Shown here in pieces: positions 10,299-18,382 of a stretch of DNA of 64,000 nt. The DNA is taken from assembly GCF_020177575.1 (NCBI RefSeq), contig NZ_JAHTBK010000001.1, positions 1,054,001 through 1,118,000 of the forward strand, written 5' to 3'. The notes under the pieces were generated by a model that made no database searches, was not told the DNA's origin, and saw nothing but the letters and a program-made list of their open reading frames with translations. The translations under genes were made by a program, and so were the position numbers. This stretch comes from Hasllibacter sp. MH4015. Lineage in GTDB: Bacteria > Pseudomonadota > Alphaproteobacteria > Rhodobacterales > Rhodobacteraceae. The first letter of the stretch is position 1. Each line of letters begins with the position of its first letter.

Positions 10299-11224
10299 GA
10301 TGGTCCGCCAACGAGTTCGCCGGCGATACGCCGGACCATGCCGCGCGCCTCCGCCGGGGTCAGGCCGGGGGACAAGCGATCATCGTAGAGGATTCGCAAC
10401 ATCAGTTCATCTTGCCGGGTGAGGAAGGCGAATTCCTGGTCCTCGTTGAAGATGGACGGCCGCGCGGAGGGGCTGTCATTGGGCAGGCCCAGGCCTTGCG
10501 CGATCTCCTCATGCACGCAACCACGGCGCAGCAGGTCGGGATGCTCGTCGCGAATGATGGCGATCGCGGAGACGTATTCGGATTGCCCACTGGGTGAAAA
10601 CGCGAAGACTACGCAAAAGAACGAGCGGCTCATATTCGTGATCGTGCGGATCGTGGAGGGGCCGATGCTCGGTACCAATTCACGCAGCAACGGCTCCGAC
10701 GCGGCAAGGCTGTCGGAATTCATGTAAAGGACGTGGAAATTGCCGCCCGAGGCGACGGTGCTGACCGGATGGCCGGTCAGGCGCCCCAGCCGTGCGGCAT
10801 AGGTTGTGAGGACCGCGCGGTCGGCGGCGCGCTGTTCGGCATCGACCGACGCGCCGAAATGGGCCTGAAGGCGCACCGGCACAGTCCAGCGGCGCAGGCG
10901 CGATTCCGTTTGCTGCGCCACGAACCGGCCCCCTTGCAGGGAATACTCGTCGTAAAGCGCGATGCGCTCGAAATTTTCGGCCAGTTGCTCGGCGGTGAAG
11001 GGCGTGTCCGGTCCGCCGCCGTCGGTGCGCAACATGCCCTGGCCCACCAGTCGCGCCTCGACCGAGCGGTAGTAGCGCGCGAAAGCCTGGCTTTCTGCGG
11101 ACGGCTCCGCCACGACCGGGGCTTCCTCCCGCGGCTCGGGCCGGGGAGAGATTTCGGGTGGCGTCGGGACACAGGCCGCAAGGGCCAGCATCCCGACAAT
11201 TGCAAGGGCGGTGAAACGCGCCAA
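10295..11224 (-). CDS. DUF2927 lipoprotein
   Basis: 309 residues with a lipoprotein signal (AIVGMLALAACVPTPPE, lipobox Cys at residue 18), so it is probably anchored in the envelope. The C-terminal half has the DUF2927 signature: GCVHEEIAQGLGLPNDSPSA, then RPSIFNEDQEFAFLT and ILYDDRLSPGL. The HEE sequence resembles a metallopeptidase helix (HExx) but a full zinc site is not evident. It lies 12 bases after telA and overlaps the next gene by 4 bases. DUF2927 proteins are common in Rhodobacterales and are not characterised. Confidence 0.85.
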   Translation of the reverse strand: MARFTALAIVGMLALAACVPTPPEISPRPEPREEAPVVAEPSAESQAFARYYRSVEARLVGQGMLRTDGGGPDTPFTAEQLAENFERIALYDEYSLQGGRFVAQQTESRLRRWTVPVRLQAHFGASVDAEQRAADRAVLTTYAARLGRLTGHPVSTVASGGNFHVLYMNSDSLAASEPLLRELVPSIGPSTIRTITNMSRSFFCVVFAFSPSGQSEYVSAIAIIRDEHPDLLRRGCVHEEIAQGLGLPNDSPSARPSIFNEDQEFAFLTRQDELMLRILYDDRLSPGLTPAEARGMVRRIAGELVGGPS

Positions 11225-11236
11225 AACGGGCTCCGG

Positions 11237-12442
11237 TCAGCTTTCGGTGGCAGTCCCGTCGACGACATCGCCATCGGTGGCACTGGCCACGGGGCGGCGG
11301 GCCGACGCGGCGGACAAGGTATCGCGCAACTCGGCTTCCATCTTCTCCATCTCGCGCTCTGCCTCGGCCCGCTTGCGCTTGCCTTCATCCGCGATTTCAA
11401 GGCTTTCGTTAATGGTCGCGATCAATTCCGCATTGGCCTTCTTGACCGCTTCGATATCAAAGACACCACGCTCCATTTCCTGGCGGACCATACGGTTGCT
11501 TTCGCGCAGGTTTTCCGCGTTCTGGGTCAACAGCTCGTTGGTCAGGTCGGTCGCTTCCTTCACGGCCTTCGCCGCTTCGGTGGAGCGTTGGATCGTGACC
11601 GCCTGGGCCAGTTGGGTTTCCCACAGCGGCACGGTGTTCACGAGGGTGGAATTGATCTTCGTGACCAGGCTCTTGTCGTTTTCCTGCACCAGGCGGATCG
11701 ACGGCAGGGATTGCATCGTCACCTGGCGCGTCAGCTTGAGGTCATGGACCCGGCGCTCCAGGTCGTCGCGGGCCGCCCGCATATCGCGCAATTCCTGCGC
11801 CTTGATGATCTGCTGATCCTCGGGCGCGGCGTTCACCTCCGCTTCCTTAGCGGGGATCGTCGTCTCGTCGAGTTCCTTCAGCTTCTCTTCACCGGCGGCG
11901 ATGTAAAGCGCCAACTCGTCGTAGAAATCGAGCGTCTTCTCGTAGAGTTTGTCGAGCGACTTGATGTCCTTCATCAGGACATGTTCGTGTTGCAGCAGAT
12001 TGTCGGTGATCTTGTCGATCTGCTCCTGCACGTCCTCGTACTTGGCCATGAAATCGTGGATCGGCTTGGCGCGCCCGAACAGGCGCTCCCACCAGCTTTG
12101 CTTGCGGTTGGGGTCCAGCTCATCGACGGAAAAGCCGCGGATCGTGCCCACGATCTCTCGCAGGCTGTCACCGGCAGGGCCCGCGTCCTTGTTCTTCACA
12201 CCCGCCAGCATCGCCTGGGAGATCTGCTGCAATTCCGCCTGGGCCGACGACCCGAAGGACACGATGGAATTCGTGTCGGTCATGTCGATCTCCGCCATGC
12301 GGGCGCGGATCTGCTCGGCCGTGGGTTCATCGGCGGCCGGCAGCGGCACCAGATCGGCGGACGGTTCGGGCAGGACAACCGCGTTCAACTCGTTGACGAG
12401 CGTTTCGACTTCCTGGGCTTGCTTGTGGGTTTCAGATTGCAT
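11237..12442 (-). CDS. telA: TelA-family toxic anion resistance protein
   Basis: 401-residue soluble, largely helical coiled-coil protein of family PF05816 (TelA/KlaA). Typical blocks are WWERLFGRAKPIHDFMAKYE, QEQIDKITDNLLQHEHVLMK, DIKSLDKLYEKTLDFYDELA and NTVPLWETQLAQAVTIQRST. The family was named from plasmid tellurite resistance, but chromosomal copies are usually linked to membrane or chemical stress, with unknown mechanism. It sits 5 bases after xpaC and 12 bases before the DUF2927 gene, so one transcript is likely. An XpaC-TelA pair is a recurring arrangement in bacteria. Confidence 0.93.
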   Translation of the reverse strand: MQSETHKQAQEVETLVNELNAVVLPEPSADLVPLPAADEPTAEQIRARMAEIDMTDTNSIVSFGSSAQAELQQISQAMLAGVKNKDAGPAGDSLREIVGTIRGFSVDELDPNRKQSWWERLFGRAKPIHDFMAKYEDVQEQIDKITDNLLQHEHVLMKDIKSLDKLYEKTLDFYDELALYIAAGEEKLKELDETTIPAKEAEVNAAPEDQQIIKAQELRDMRAARDDLERRVHDLKLTRQVTMQSLPSIRLVQENDKSLVTKINSTLVNTVPLWETQLAQAVTIQRSTEAAKAVKEATDLTNELLTQNAENLRESNRMVRQEMERGVFDIEAVKKANAELIATINESLEIADEGKRKRAEAEREMEKMEAELRDTLSAASARRPVASATDGDVVDGTATES

Positions 12443-12447
12443 GGCGT

Positions 12448-13386
12448 TTATCCCTGTCTTTCCAGATATTGTGTTTCGCGGTTCAGGCGGTCTTGCAGGA
12501 CCTCGATCTCCACGTCGAAATTGGTGCGATCGTCGATCAGAAGCGTTTCCTTGCGGGCCGCGAAATTCTGTTCGAGATCGTCGAGAAAGGCGATGTAATC
12601 GCTGCGGATCTGATCATCGCGCTTGTTGGCGTAAAGGTTCGCGAATTGCACCGTCGCATCGCGCGCGCCTTGCAAATAGACGCCAAGATAGCGGCGCGCG
12701 GCGTTCAGGTCGCGGGGGTCTTCCTCCACCTGCCGGAACAGGGTCCGCACGGTCGCCTGGAACTGATCGACGCGGGCCTCCAGCTGCCGGTCGCGGGCGC
12801 GCAGGATGGCGTCCTTCTGTTCGGTCAGCAACGCCTCCGCCTCCTCGATCTTGCGGGCCACGCGGTCGGAGGTGAAGGTATCCACCCCCTCCAGCCCCTT
12901 GTTCTTCAGGGGATCAAGACCGAAGGCGAACATGTGCAGACCCGCCGCAAGGAACCCCACGATATTCGCCCCGACAAGGTCAGACACGCCAAAGCCGGAA
13001 CCGCCGAGGATCAGCAGCGCCACGCCGATGCCGGTGCCGATGGAGCCGAAGATTTTGCGCGGGATCGCGGGTTTGCGCGCCACCTTGCGCTCGTTGAATG
13101 CATCCTCGGCCCGCACGCCGTCGCGCGTCAGCCACGCCGACAGCAGCAGCATCGCGCCGCCCGCCAGGTCCGTGGCCATCTGCGTGACGCCGGAATTGAA
13201 TAGAACTGCCGGGAAGATCACCAGAAGCGGCAAAAGGAACAGGATGTTGAGCTTCGCCCCGTGGCGCATGGGCTTGCGGCCCTTGAAGGGCGCCACTTCC
13301 ATCGGCTGATGGCTCACGGTTTCGCGGGGGGTCTCACCGGATCGCTGGCCGGTCGGGCTGTATGCGCCACCAAATCGTTTCGACAT
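12448..13386 (-). CDS. XpaC-family (BCIP-phosphate hydrolysis-related) membrane protein
   Basis: 312-residue protein of PF10112 (XpaC). Two hydrophobic hairpins lie at ~residues 45-80 and ~105-145, followed by a cytoplasmic helical tail (KIEEAEALLTEQKDAILRAR, VRTLFRQVEEDPRDLNAARR). The XpaC name comes from a Bacillus phosphatase screen; the biochemical activity is unproven. The ATG at 13386 is preferred over upstream 13413 because it directly follows the 34-residue membrane peptide gene with a 4-base gap. It precedes telA by 5 bases, which supports joint function at the inner membrane. Confidence 0.88.
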   Translation of the reverse strand: MSKRFGGAYSPTGQRSGETPRETVSHQPMEVAPFKGRKPMRHGAKLNILFLLPLLVIFPAVLFNSGVTQMATDLAGGAMLLLSAWLTRDGVRAEDAFNERKVARKPAIPRKIFGSIGTGIGVALLILGGSGFGVSDLVGANIVGFLAAGLHMFAFGLDPLKNKGLEGVDTFTSDRVARKIEEAEALLTEQKDAILRARDRQLEARVDQFQATVRTLFRQVEEDPRDLNAARRYLGVYLQGARDATVQFANLYANKRDDQIRSDYIAFLDDLEQNFAARKETLLIDDRTNFDVEIEVLQDRLNRETQYLERQG

Positions 13387-13390
13387 GGCT

Positions 13391-13495
13391 CTACAATACT
13401 CCGAAGCCGCCAAAGATCGCGCCGAGGATCACGAGGACCAGCACGAAGAAAGACACGCCTTGAAGAAAGCTGGATGACATAATCGCCCCGTTCAT
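13391..13495 (-). CDS. 34-residue single-pass membrane peptide leading the XpaC-TelA operon
   Basis: A short ORF of 34 residues: a polar start (MNGAIMSSSF), then one hydrophobic helix (SFFVLVLVILGAIFGGFGVL). It ends 4 bases before the xpaC ATG, so translational coupling is likely. The internal ATG at 13480 has a GGGGCG purine site just before it and would give 29 residues. No family is recognised. Expression is inferred from position and composition only. Confidence 0.55.
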   Translation of the reverse strand: MNGAIMSSSFLQGVSFFVLVLVILGAIFGGFGVL

Positions 13496-13721
13496 CGTTC
13501 TTTTCACACTCCTGCCACGGCGGGCAGGTGGTTTCCACAGCTAAGATTTGCAGGATTCCCCGCAAATAACCAGAGAGACAGGCGGTTTGACGCCGAGCTT
13601 TCCGGATAGGGATCAAATCGGGTGGACAGACCCCGATCGCAAGGGGGAAAGCCGACATCGACCTCCCCCGGCGCGCGCAGATGCGCCTTGACGGACGGGG
13701 CGCGCGGGCGTAGCCAAACCC
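13496..13721. other. Intergenic region between the xpaC operon and the metZ leader
   Basis: No gene is supported here. It must hold the divergent promoters of the XpaC-TelA operon (minus) and of the metZ leader (plus). A short inverted repeat (CCTGCC with GGCAGG) lies at about 13513-13530 near the operon's start. No clear -35/-10 pair stands out. Confidence 0.5.
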
Positions 13722-13776
13722 CCGTGGCGATTTGTGAACCGGATTGCGGGCCACTCTAAACATACCGCTAAAGAGG
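13722..13776 (+). promoter_or_regulatory. SAM-II riboswitch upstream of metZ
   Basis: Matches the SAM-II (metA motif) aptamer of alphaproteobacteria. Stem P1 is GTGGC (13724-13728) with GCCAC (13750-13754). The loop opens with GATTTG, and the conserved 3' segment reads ACCGCTAAAGAGG (13764-13776). Loop GCGG (13746-13749) can pair with CCGC (13765-13768) to make the pseudoknot. SAM binding is expected to reduce metZ expression. The metZ ATG lies 77 bases downstream, so the AGAGG of the aptamer is not its immediate ribosome site. Confidence 0.87.
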
Positions 13777-13853
13777 TCGAGGGTGTCGGATACGGCGCTA
13801 TCCCCGACCATAATGTCGACCGCCTGGCCGGTCCGAAGCATGGAGAATGGGGC

Positions 13854-15047
13854 ATGAAAGATACCGCCCGACACACCTGGTCCAAACGCACCCGCGCGGT
13901 GCATTCCGGCACAAGACGCAGCCAATACGGAGAGCTGAGCGAGGCGATGTTCCTGACCCAGGGCTTCGTTTATCCCAGCGCGGAAGCCGCCGAGGAACGC
14001 TTCATCGAAAGCGGACCCGATGAATTCATTTATGCCCGGTACGGCAATCCGACGGTCGCGATGTTCGAGGATCGCATCGCCGCGCTGGAAGGGGCGGAGG
14101 CGGCCTTCGCCACGGCCAGCGGCATGGCCGCGGTCAACGGCGCGCTGGTGTCGATGCTGCGCGCGGGCGATCACGTCGTCTCGTCACGGGCCCTTTTCGG
14201 ATCGTGCCACTATATCCTCGACGAGGTTCTGACGCGCTACGGGGTGGAGGTGAAGTTTGTGGACGGCACCGACCTCGACGCATGGCGTGCGGCCGTGCGG
14301 GCAGACACGAAAGCTGTCTTTTTCGAGAGCCTGTCGAACCCGACGCTGGAGGTGATCGACATCCCAGCCGTGGCGGAGATCGCCCATGCGGTCGGCGCCA
14401 CGGTGATCTGCGACAATGTCTTTGCCACGCCCGTCTTCTCCGACGCCATCGCGCAGGGGGTGGATGTGGTCGTCTATTCCGCCACCAAGCATATCGACGG
14501 GCAAGGGCGGTGCCTGGGCGGGGTGATCCTTGGGACGGAGGCGTTCATCCGCAAAACGGTCGAACCCTACCTCAAGCATACCGGCGGGGCGATGTCGCCG
14601 TTTAACGCCTGGGTCATGCTCAAGGCGTTGGAGACGATGGATTTGCGGGTCCGTGCGCAGGCGGCGTCCGCCGTGGCCGTGGCGGAGGCGTTGGACGGTG
14701 CCGCGGGCGTGGCGCGCGTGATCTTTCCCGGCCTTCCCTCCCATCCGCAACAGGCCTTGGCCGCACGGTTGCTGGAGCAGCCCGGCACCGTGATCGCGCT
14801 GGAGATCGAGGGCGGGCAGGCGGGGGCTTTCCGGTTCCTCAACGCGCTTGAAATCGTGAAAATCTCCAACAATCTCGGCGATGCGAAGTCGATTGCGACC
14901 CATCCCGCCACCACGACCCACCAGCGGCTGACCGACGAGCAGCGCGATGCGGCGGGCATCACGCGGGGACTTGTGCGCCTTTCGATCGGGCTCGAAGATC
15001 CGGGCGATCTTATCGCCGATCTCAAGGGGGCTCTGGCGGCTTTATGA
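13854..15047 (+). CDS. metZ: O-succinylhomoserine sulfhydrylase (methionine biosynthesis)
   Basis: PLP enzyme making homocysteine from an activated homoserine ester and sulfide. The 397 residues belong to the Cys/Met metabolism (trans-sulfuration) fold: GFVYPSAEAAEERF, YARYGNPTVAMFEDRIAALE, ATASGMAAV, and the PLP Lys212 in VVYSATKHIDGQGR. ATG 13854 is chosen because the longer frame back to 13734 lies inside the SAM-II aptamer. GGAGAATGGGGC precedes the ATG. It overlaps the next gene by 4 bases. The MetZ versus MetY distinction (succinyl or acetyl ester) rests on overall likeness to alphaproteobacterial MetZ. Confidence 0.93.
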   Translation: MKDTARHTWSKRTRAVHSGTRRSQYGELSEAMFLTQGFVYPSAEAAEERFIESGPDEFIYARYGNPTVAMFEDRIAALEGAEAAFATASGMAAVNGALVSMLRAGDHVVSSRALFGSCHYILDEVLTRYGVEVKFVDGTDLDAWRAAVRADTKAVFFESLSNPTLEVIDIPAVAEIAHAVGATVICDNVFATPVFSDAIAQGVDVVVYSATKHIDGQGRCLGGVILGTEAFIRKTVEPYLKHTGGAMSPFNAWVMLKALETMDLRVRAQAASAVAVAEALDGAAGVARVIFPGLPSHPQQALAARLLEQPGTVIALEIEGGQAGAFRFLNALEIVKISNNLGDAKSIATHPATTTHQRLTDEQRDAAGITRGLVRLSIGLEDPGDLIADLKGALAAL

Positions 15048-15538
15048 ACGGGCTCATCATCAGGCCGTACCGGCCCGCCGATGCCATCGGGCTTGCCACG
15101 CTTTTCCACCGCGCGGTTCAGGAGGGGACGTCGCGGCATTACTCCCCCGAACAGCGGGAGGCGTGGTGTGATCGCCCGCCCACGTCGGCCGGCTGGCGCG
15201 CCCGGGTGGAGGAGGCGGAGACGATCGTGGCGGAGCGCGACGGCGCTTATCTGGGCTTCATGACACTGGATATGGAGACCGGATACCTCGATTTCGCCTA
15301 TGTCGCGCCGGAAGTGATGGGCAAAGGCGTGGCCGATGCGCTCTACGCCGTGGTGGAGGGACGCGCGCGGGTGCGCGGGCTGGACCGACTGGACACCGAG
15401 GCCAGCCTTCTGGCGCAGCCCTTCTTCGCGCGCCACGGCTGGCGACTGATCGCGCGCCAGGAGGTGGAGCGCGCGGGCGTGAAAATCCCCAACGCGGTGA
15501 TGGAAAAGCGCCTTGGCGCGCGGGTCGCGGCGGCATGA
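15044..15538 (+). CDS. GNAT-family N-acetyltransferase
   Basis: 164 residues with the GNAT fold: IRPYRPADAIGLATLFHRAV at the start, then GYLDFAYVAPEVMGKGVADA carrying the acetyl-CoA pyrophosphate-binding loop (degenerate Q/R-x-x-G-x-G/A), and a closing ARHGWRLIARQEVE strand. The substrate is not deducible. It is coupled to metZ and to the amidotransferase by 4-base overlaps at both ends, so all three should share the SAM-regulated transcript. Confidence 0.85.
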   Translation: MNGLIIRPYRPADAIGLATLFHRAVQEGTSRHYSPEQREAWCDRPPTSAGWRARVEEAETIVAERDGAYLGFMTLDMETGYLDFAYVAPEVMGKGVADALYAVVEGRARVRGLDRLDTEASLLAQPFFARHGWRLIARQEVERAGVKIPNAVMEKRLGARVAAA

Positions 15539-16293
15539 CCCGATCACCGGACAGCGGTACTTTCCTGATTCTGCAACTGCGCCCTGAAACGGAGGCCGCG
15601 GACGAGGAATTCGCGGCCTTCCTGTCGCGGGGCGGCTTGGACGAGGCGGATGTGACGCGCCTGCGCCTGGACCAGACGCCCATGCCCGCCCTGTCGCTCG
15701 ACGATTTCGCTGGCGTCATCGTGGGTGGCGGCCCCGGTTGCATCAGCGACGATCCCGTAACCAAGGACCCGCTGGAGGCCCGGATCGAGCGCGATATCAT
15801 GGACCTGATGCCGGAAATCCTGGCGCGCGACATGCCCTTTCTGGGCTGTTGCTACGGTATGGGGATCCTGGGCGCAGCCCTTGGCGCATCGGTCGGCAAG
15901 GGCCGGTTCGGGGAAGCCATCGGCGGTGTGGACTGCGCCATCACCGAGGACGGCGCGCGTGATCCGTTGCTGGCGGACCTGCCCCGGGAATTCCGTGCGC
16001 TGGTGGGCCACAAGGAAGCGGTGGAGGATTTGCCTGAGGGGGCGACTCACCTCGTCTCCTCCGCCCCGTGCCCGTTCCAGATGATCCGGGCGGGCCAGCA
16101 CGTCTATGCCACGCAATTCCACCCCGAGGCGCGGGGCGAGAATTTCGCTCAACGCATCGCCATCTACCGCGACCGGGGCTATTTCCCGCCCGAGGATGCG
16201 GGCCGACTGACCCGCGATGTGCTGGCAGAGCCGATCACGGTGCCCGAACGCATCTTGCACAATTTCGTGACGCGGTTCCGCGCGAACGCCTGA
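15535..16293 (+). CDS. Class I glutamine amidotransferase-like protein
   Basis: 252-residue stand-alone GATase1 domain, annotated elsewhere as GMP-synthase-like. The nucleophile elbow is GCCYGMG with Cys106. The catalytic His and Glu are in ATQFHPEARGEN. VIVGGGPGCISDD forms the oxyanion-side loop. No synthetase partner is adjacent, so the amide acceptor is unknown; relatives hydrolyse glutamine or gamma-glutamyl compounds. It is third in the metZ-GNAT-amidotransferase run. ATG 15535 overlaps the GNAT stop by 4 bases. Confidence 0.85.
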   Translation: MTRSPDSGTFLILQLRPETEAADEEFAAFLSRGGLDEADVTRLRLDQTPMPALSLDDFAGVIVGGGPGCISDDPVTKDPLEARIERDIMDLMPEILARDMPFLGCCYGMGILGAALGASVGKGRFGEAIGGVDCAITEDGARDPLLADLPREFRALVGHKEAVEDLPEGATHLVSSAPCPFQMIRAGQHVYATQFHPEARGENFAQRIAIYRDRGYFPPEDAGRLTRDVLAEPITVPERILHNFVTRFRANA

Positions 16294-16415
16294 AACGCAA
16301 GGGCATCACGCGCTCCAACGTCTCGCTAGTGTGGAACATTCCGAAAACAAGTCTTGGGAAGTCGCCCTGCTGCGCCATATTGTGACGTGCAACCAGAGAC
16401 AGGGAAGGGTGGCTC

Positions 16416-17504
16416 ATGAATATGCATGTTAAGACCGCCGACCGGCAGCCGTCGGACGGACAAGTGAATGACGCGTTGCTGGTGCTGAGTATGTGGGCGG
16501 ACACGGCCACGCCCTCTCAGATGGACGCGCTCGACCCCGCCATCGCGCGGCTTCTGCGCGAACGGACCTATCCGGAGTTCAAACGGGATTATCCCGCGGA
16601 TTTCGCCGTCGATGAGGCCTACAAGGCCAGCTTGCCCGATCTGCAAAACGGCCCCGCCAGCCTGATCCGGGGCGAGAACCGTCGCATCCAGCATGTCGGC
16701 ATCTCCAACTTCCGCCTGCCGATCCGCTATGGCGTGCGCGATGGGGGGGAGGTGTTGCTTGAGACCTCCGTGACCGGCACCGTCAGCCTCGAGGCCGACA
16801 AGAAGGGCATCAACATGAGCCGCATCATGCGGTCCTTCTATAAGCACGCCGACGCAGAATTCGGGTTCGACGTGATCGAAGCGGCTTTGGATGATTACAA
16901 GGCCGATCTCGACAGTTTCGATGCCCGCATCCAGATGCGCCTGAGCTATCCGATGCAGGTGGAAAGCCTGCGCTCGGGCCTGAAAGGTTGGCAGTACTAC
17001 GACATCGCCTTGGAGCTGGTGGAAAAGGATGGAGTCCGGCAGCGGATCGTGCATCTCGACTACGTCTATTCCTCCACGTGTCCGTGCTCGTTGGAATTGT
17101 CGGAACATGCCCGCGCTACGCGGGGCCAATTGGCCACACCCCATTCGCAACGGTCTGTCGCGCGGCTTTCGGTTGAGTTGAAAGGCGAGGGTCTGTGGTT
17201 CGAGGAACTGATCGAGATGGCGCGCGACGGCGTGCCGACCGAAACGCAGGTCATGGTCAAGCGCGAGGATGAACAGGCCTTCGCGGAACTCAATGCCGCC
17301 AATCCGATCTTCGTGGAAGACGCGGCGCGGTTGTTTGCGGAGCAGCTTCAGGCCAATGACGGCGTGGGCGATTTCCGCGTCATGGCCAGCCACCAAGAAA
17401 GCCTGCACAGCCACGATGCCGTCAGCCTGCTGACCGAAGGGGACACCTTTGCCGAGGTAAGCCTTGATCCGAAGCTCTTCCCCTCGCTGATCCACGTGGG
17501 CTGA
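16416..17504 (+). CDS. folE2: GTP cyclohydrolase FolE2
   Basis: Type IB GTP cyclohydrolase I, first step of folate synthesis (GTP to dihydroneopterin triphosphate), an alternative to FolE that tolerates low zinc. The 362 residues carry QHVGISNFRLPIRYGVRDGG, VSLEADKKGINMSRIMRSFY and the metal-binding YSSTCPCSLELSEHARATRG. The usual family length is ~260-360. No FolE1 is in the window. In many bacteria FolE2 is controlled by Zur, but no Zur palindrome is visible in the 122-bp upstream gap. A weak TTGGGA/CATATT pair with 16-bp spacing lies near 16353-16382. Confidence 0.93.
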   Translation: MNMHVKTADRQPSDGQVNDALLVLSMWADTATPSQMDALDPAIARLLRERTYPEFKRDYPADFAVDEAYKASLPDLQNGPASLIRGENRRIQHVGISNFRLPIRYGVRDGGEVLLETSVTGTVSLEADKKGINMSRIMRSFYKHADAEFGFDVIEAALDDYKADLDSFDARIQMRLSYPMQVESLRSGLKGWQYYDIALELVEKDGVRQRIVHLDYVYSSTCPCSLELSEHARATRGQLATPHSQRSVARLSVELKGEGLWFEELIEMARDGVPTETQVMVKREDEQAFAELNAANPIFVEDAARLFAEQLQANDGVGDFRVMASHQESLHSHDAVSLLTEGDTFAEVSLDPKLFPSLIHVG

Positions 17505-17536
17505 GCATCACCCGCCAATGTGTTGACCCCAAAGAA

Positions 17537-17564
17537 AAAGCCCCGGCCAAACGGTCGGGGCTTT
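17537..17564. terminator. Bidirectional terminator between folE2 and the small Tat-signal gene
   Basis: A 12-bp stem, AAAGCCCCGGCC (17537-17548) with GGTCGGGGCTTT (17553-17564), has one G-U pair and an AAAC loop. A-rich and T-rich flanks let it work on both strands. It lies in the convergent gap. Confidence 0.85.
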
Positions 17565-17586
17565 CGCGTTGCAGCCTTGCGGCGCT

Positions 17587-17907
17587 TCAATAATAGGGTG
17601 CGCCGCGGCCATAGCCCACGCGGTCGGTGATGTTGCCACCCCAATCGCGGTCCGTGATGCCGGAGCGGTAGGCGAGCGGCGAGCCGCGCCCTGCACCAAC
17701 CGGATCGGTGATGTTGCCGTTATCGACGTCCGTGATGCCGTAAGGCACACAGGCCGAGACGCCCACGGCACCCGCACCGAGACCGGCGAGGCCGACGGAG
17801 CGCAAGACCGTACGGCGATCGACGCGCTTGGATTTGATCTGATCTTCGGAAAGCGGCTTGCCGGCAGAGGCGGCCTTGCCCTTCTTGTCGTTGTTATTCT
17901 CGTCCAT
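17587..17907 (-). CDS. Small hypothetical protein with twin-arginine-like signal and Gly/Asp repeats
   Basis: 106 residues, unrecognised. A charged N-terminus (MDENNNDKKGK) leads to VDRRTVLRSVGLAGLGAGAV, a Tat-type signal (Arg31-Arg32) that ends in a lipobox-like GVSAC (Cys53). Two imperfect repeats follow at residues 57-75 and 83-102, of the form GITD-x-D-x-G-x-ITD-x-VG-x-GRG. ATG 17907 has GGGAG 9 bases upstream. It lies 89 bases after the 66-residue gene on the same strand. The repeat pattern suggests a binding or structural role, but no function can be assigned. Confidence 0.7.
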   Translation of the reverse strand: MDENNNDKKGKAASAGKPLSEDQIKSKRVDRRTVLRSVGLAGLGAGAVGVSACVPYGITDVDNGNITDPVGAGRGSPLAYRSGITDRDWGGNITDRVGYGRGAPYY

Positions 17908-17996
17908 GTGACATGTCTCCCTTGCGAAATGGGCTGGGGTTGAAATGGCTTGGCACCTGATGCCCTGGTCGGGCATTGGCGCTTCTTATGGCGGTG

Positions 17997-18197
17997 TCAG
18001 CTCGTATCCTTATCGGTCGGTGCGGCGGCATGGGAATCCACGTCGGTGGCCGCGTGCGCATCTGTACCAACGTCCGAATGGGCATCGGAATCGGTGCCGG
18101 GCGCTCCGGCACCGGGCCCGCCGCGGCGCGCATAGGTTGCGATATCCTTGTCGCTCAGGCTCGGTTTTTCACTTGTTTTTGCGGTGTCGTCAGACAT
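17997..18197 (-). CDS. Small Asp/Ala-rich hypothetical protein
   Basis: 66 residues from ATG 18197 (MSDDTAKTSEKPSLSDKDIA). The remainder is low-complexity Asp, Ala, Thr, Gly and His (GTDSDAHSDVGTDAHAATDV). It is acidic, hydrophilic and probably disordered, with no signal peptide or membrane span. It precedes the Tat-signal gene on the same strand and may share its transcript. The family is not recognised. Low-complexity, GC-rich sequence makes the call less sure. Confidence 0.5.
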   Translation of the reverse strand: MSDDTAKTSEKPSLSDKDIATYARRGGPGAGAPGTDSDAHSDVGTDAHAATDVDSHAAAPTDKDTS

Positions 18198-18382
18198 CGG
18201 CAGCATCCCCTTGCGCGCATCCCGCACGCCGATCATGGCGGATCAACGGATGGCGGACACTCCCCCGATCCCGTTACTTGAACAAAACGGTAGCCGGGAA
18301 GATGGGCCAAATCAATCATTTAGTGCCACCGTCACCGGGCGGTTCTTGACACCGGCAGGGCCGCGCGCCAACGCTCCGCCCC

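Noticed and set aside
10733-12598. 621-residue plus-strand frame opposite the DUF2927 and TelA genes
   Set aside because: Spans two well-supported minus genes and lacks any motif.
13734-13853. N-terminal extension of MetZ back to GTG 13734
   Set aside because: The start would lie inside the SAM-II aptamer, the extra 40 residues are unlike the family, and ATG 13854 has its own ribosome site.
16294-16415. Zur operator in front of folE2
   Set aside because: FolE2 is often Zur-controlled, but no Zur-type palindrome is visible in this gap.
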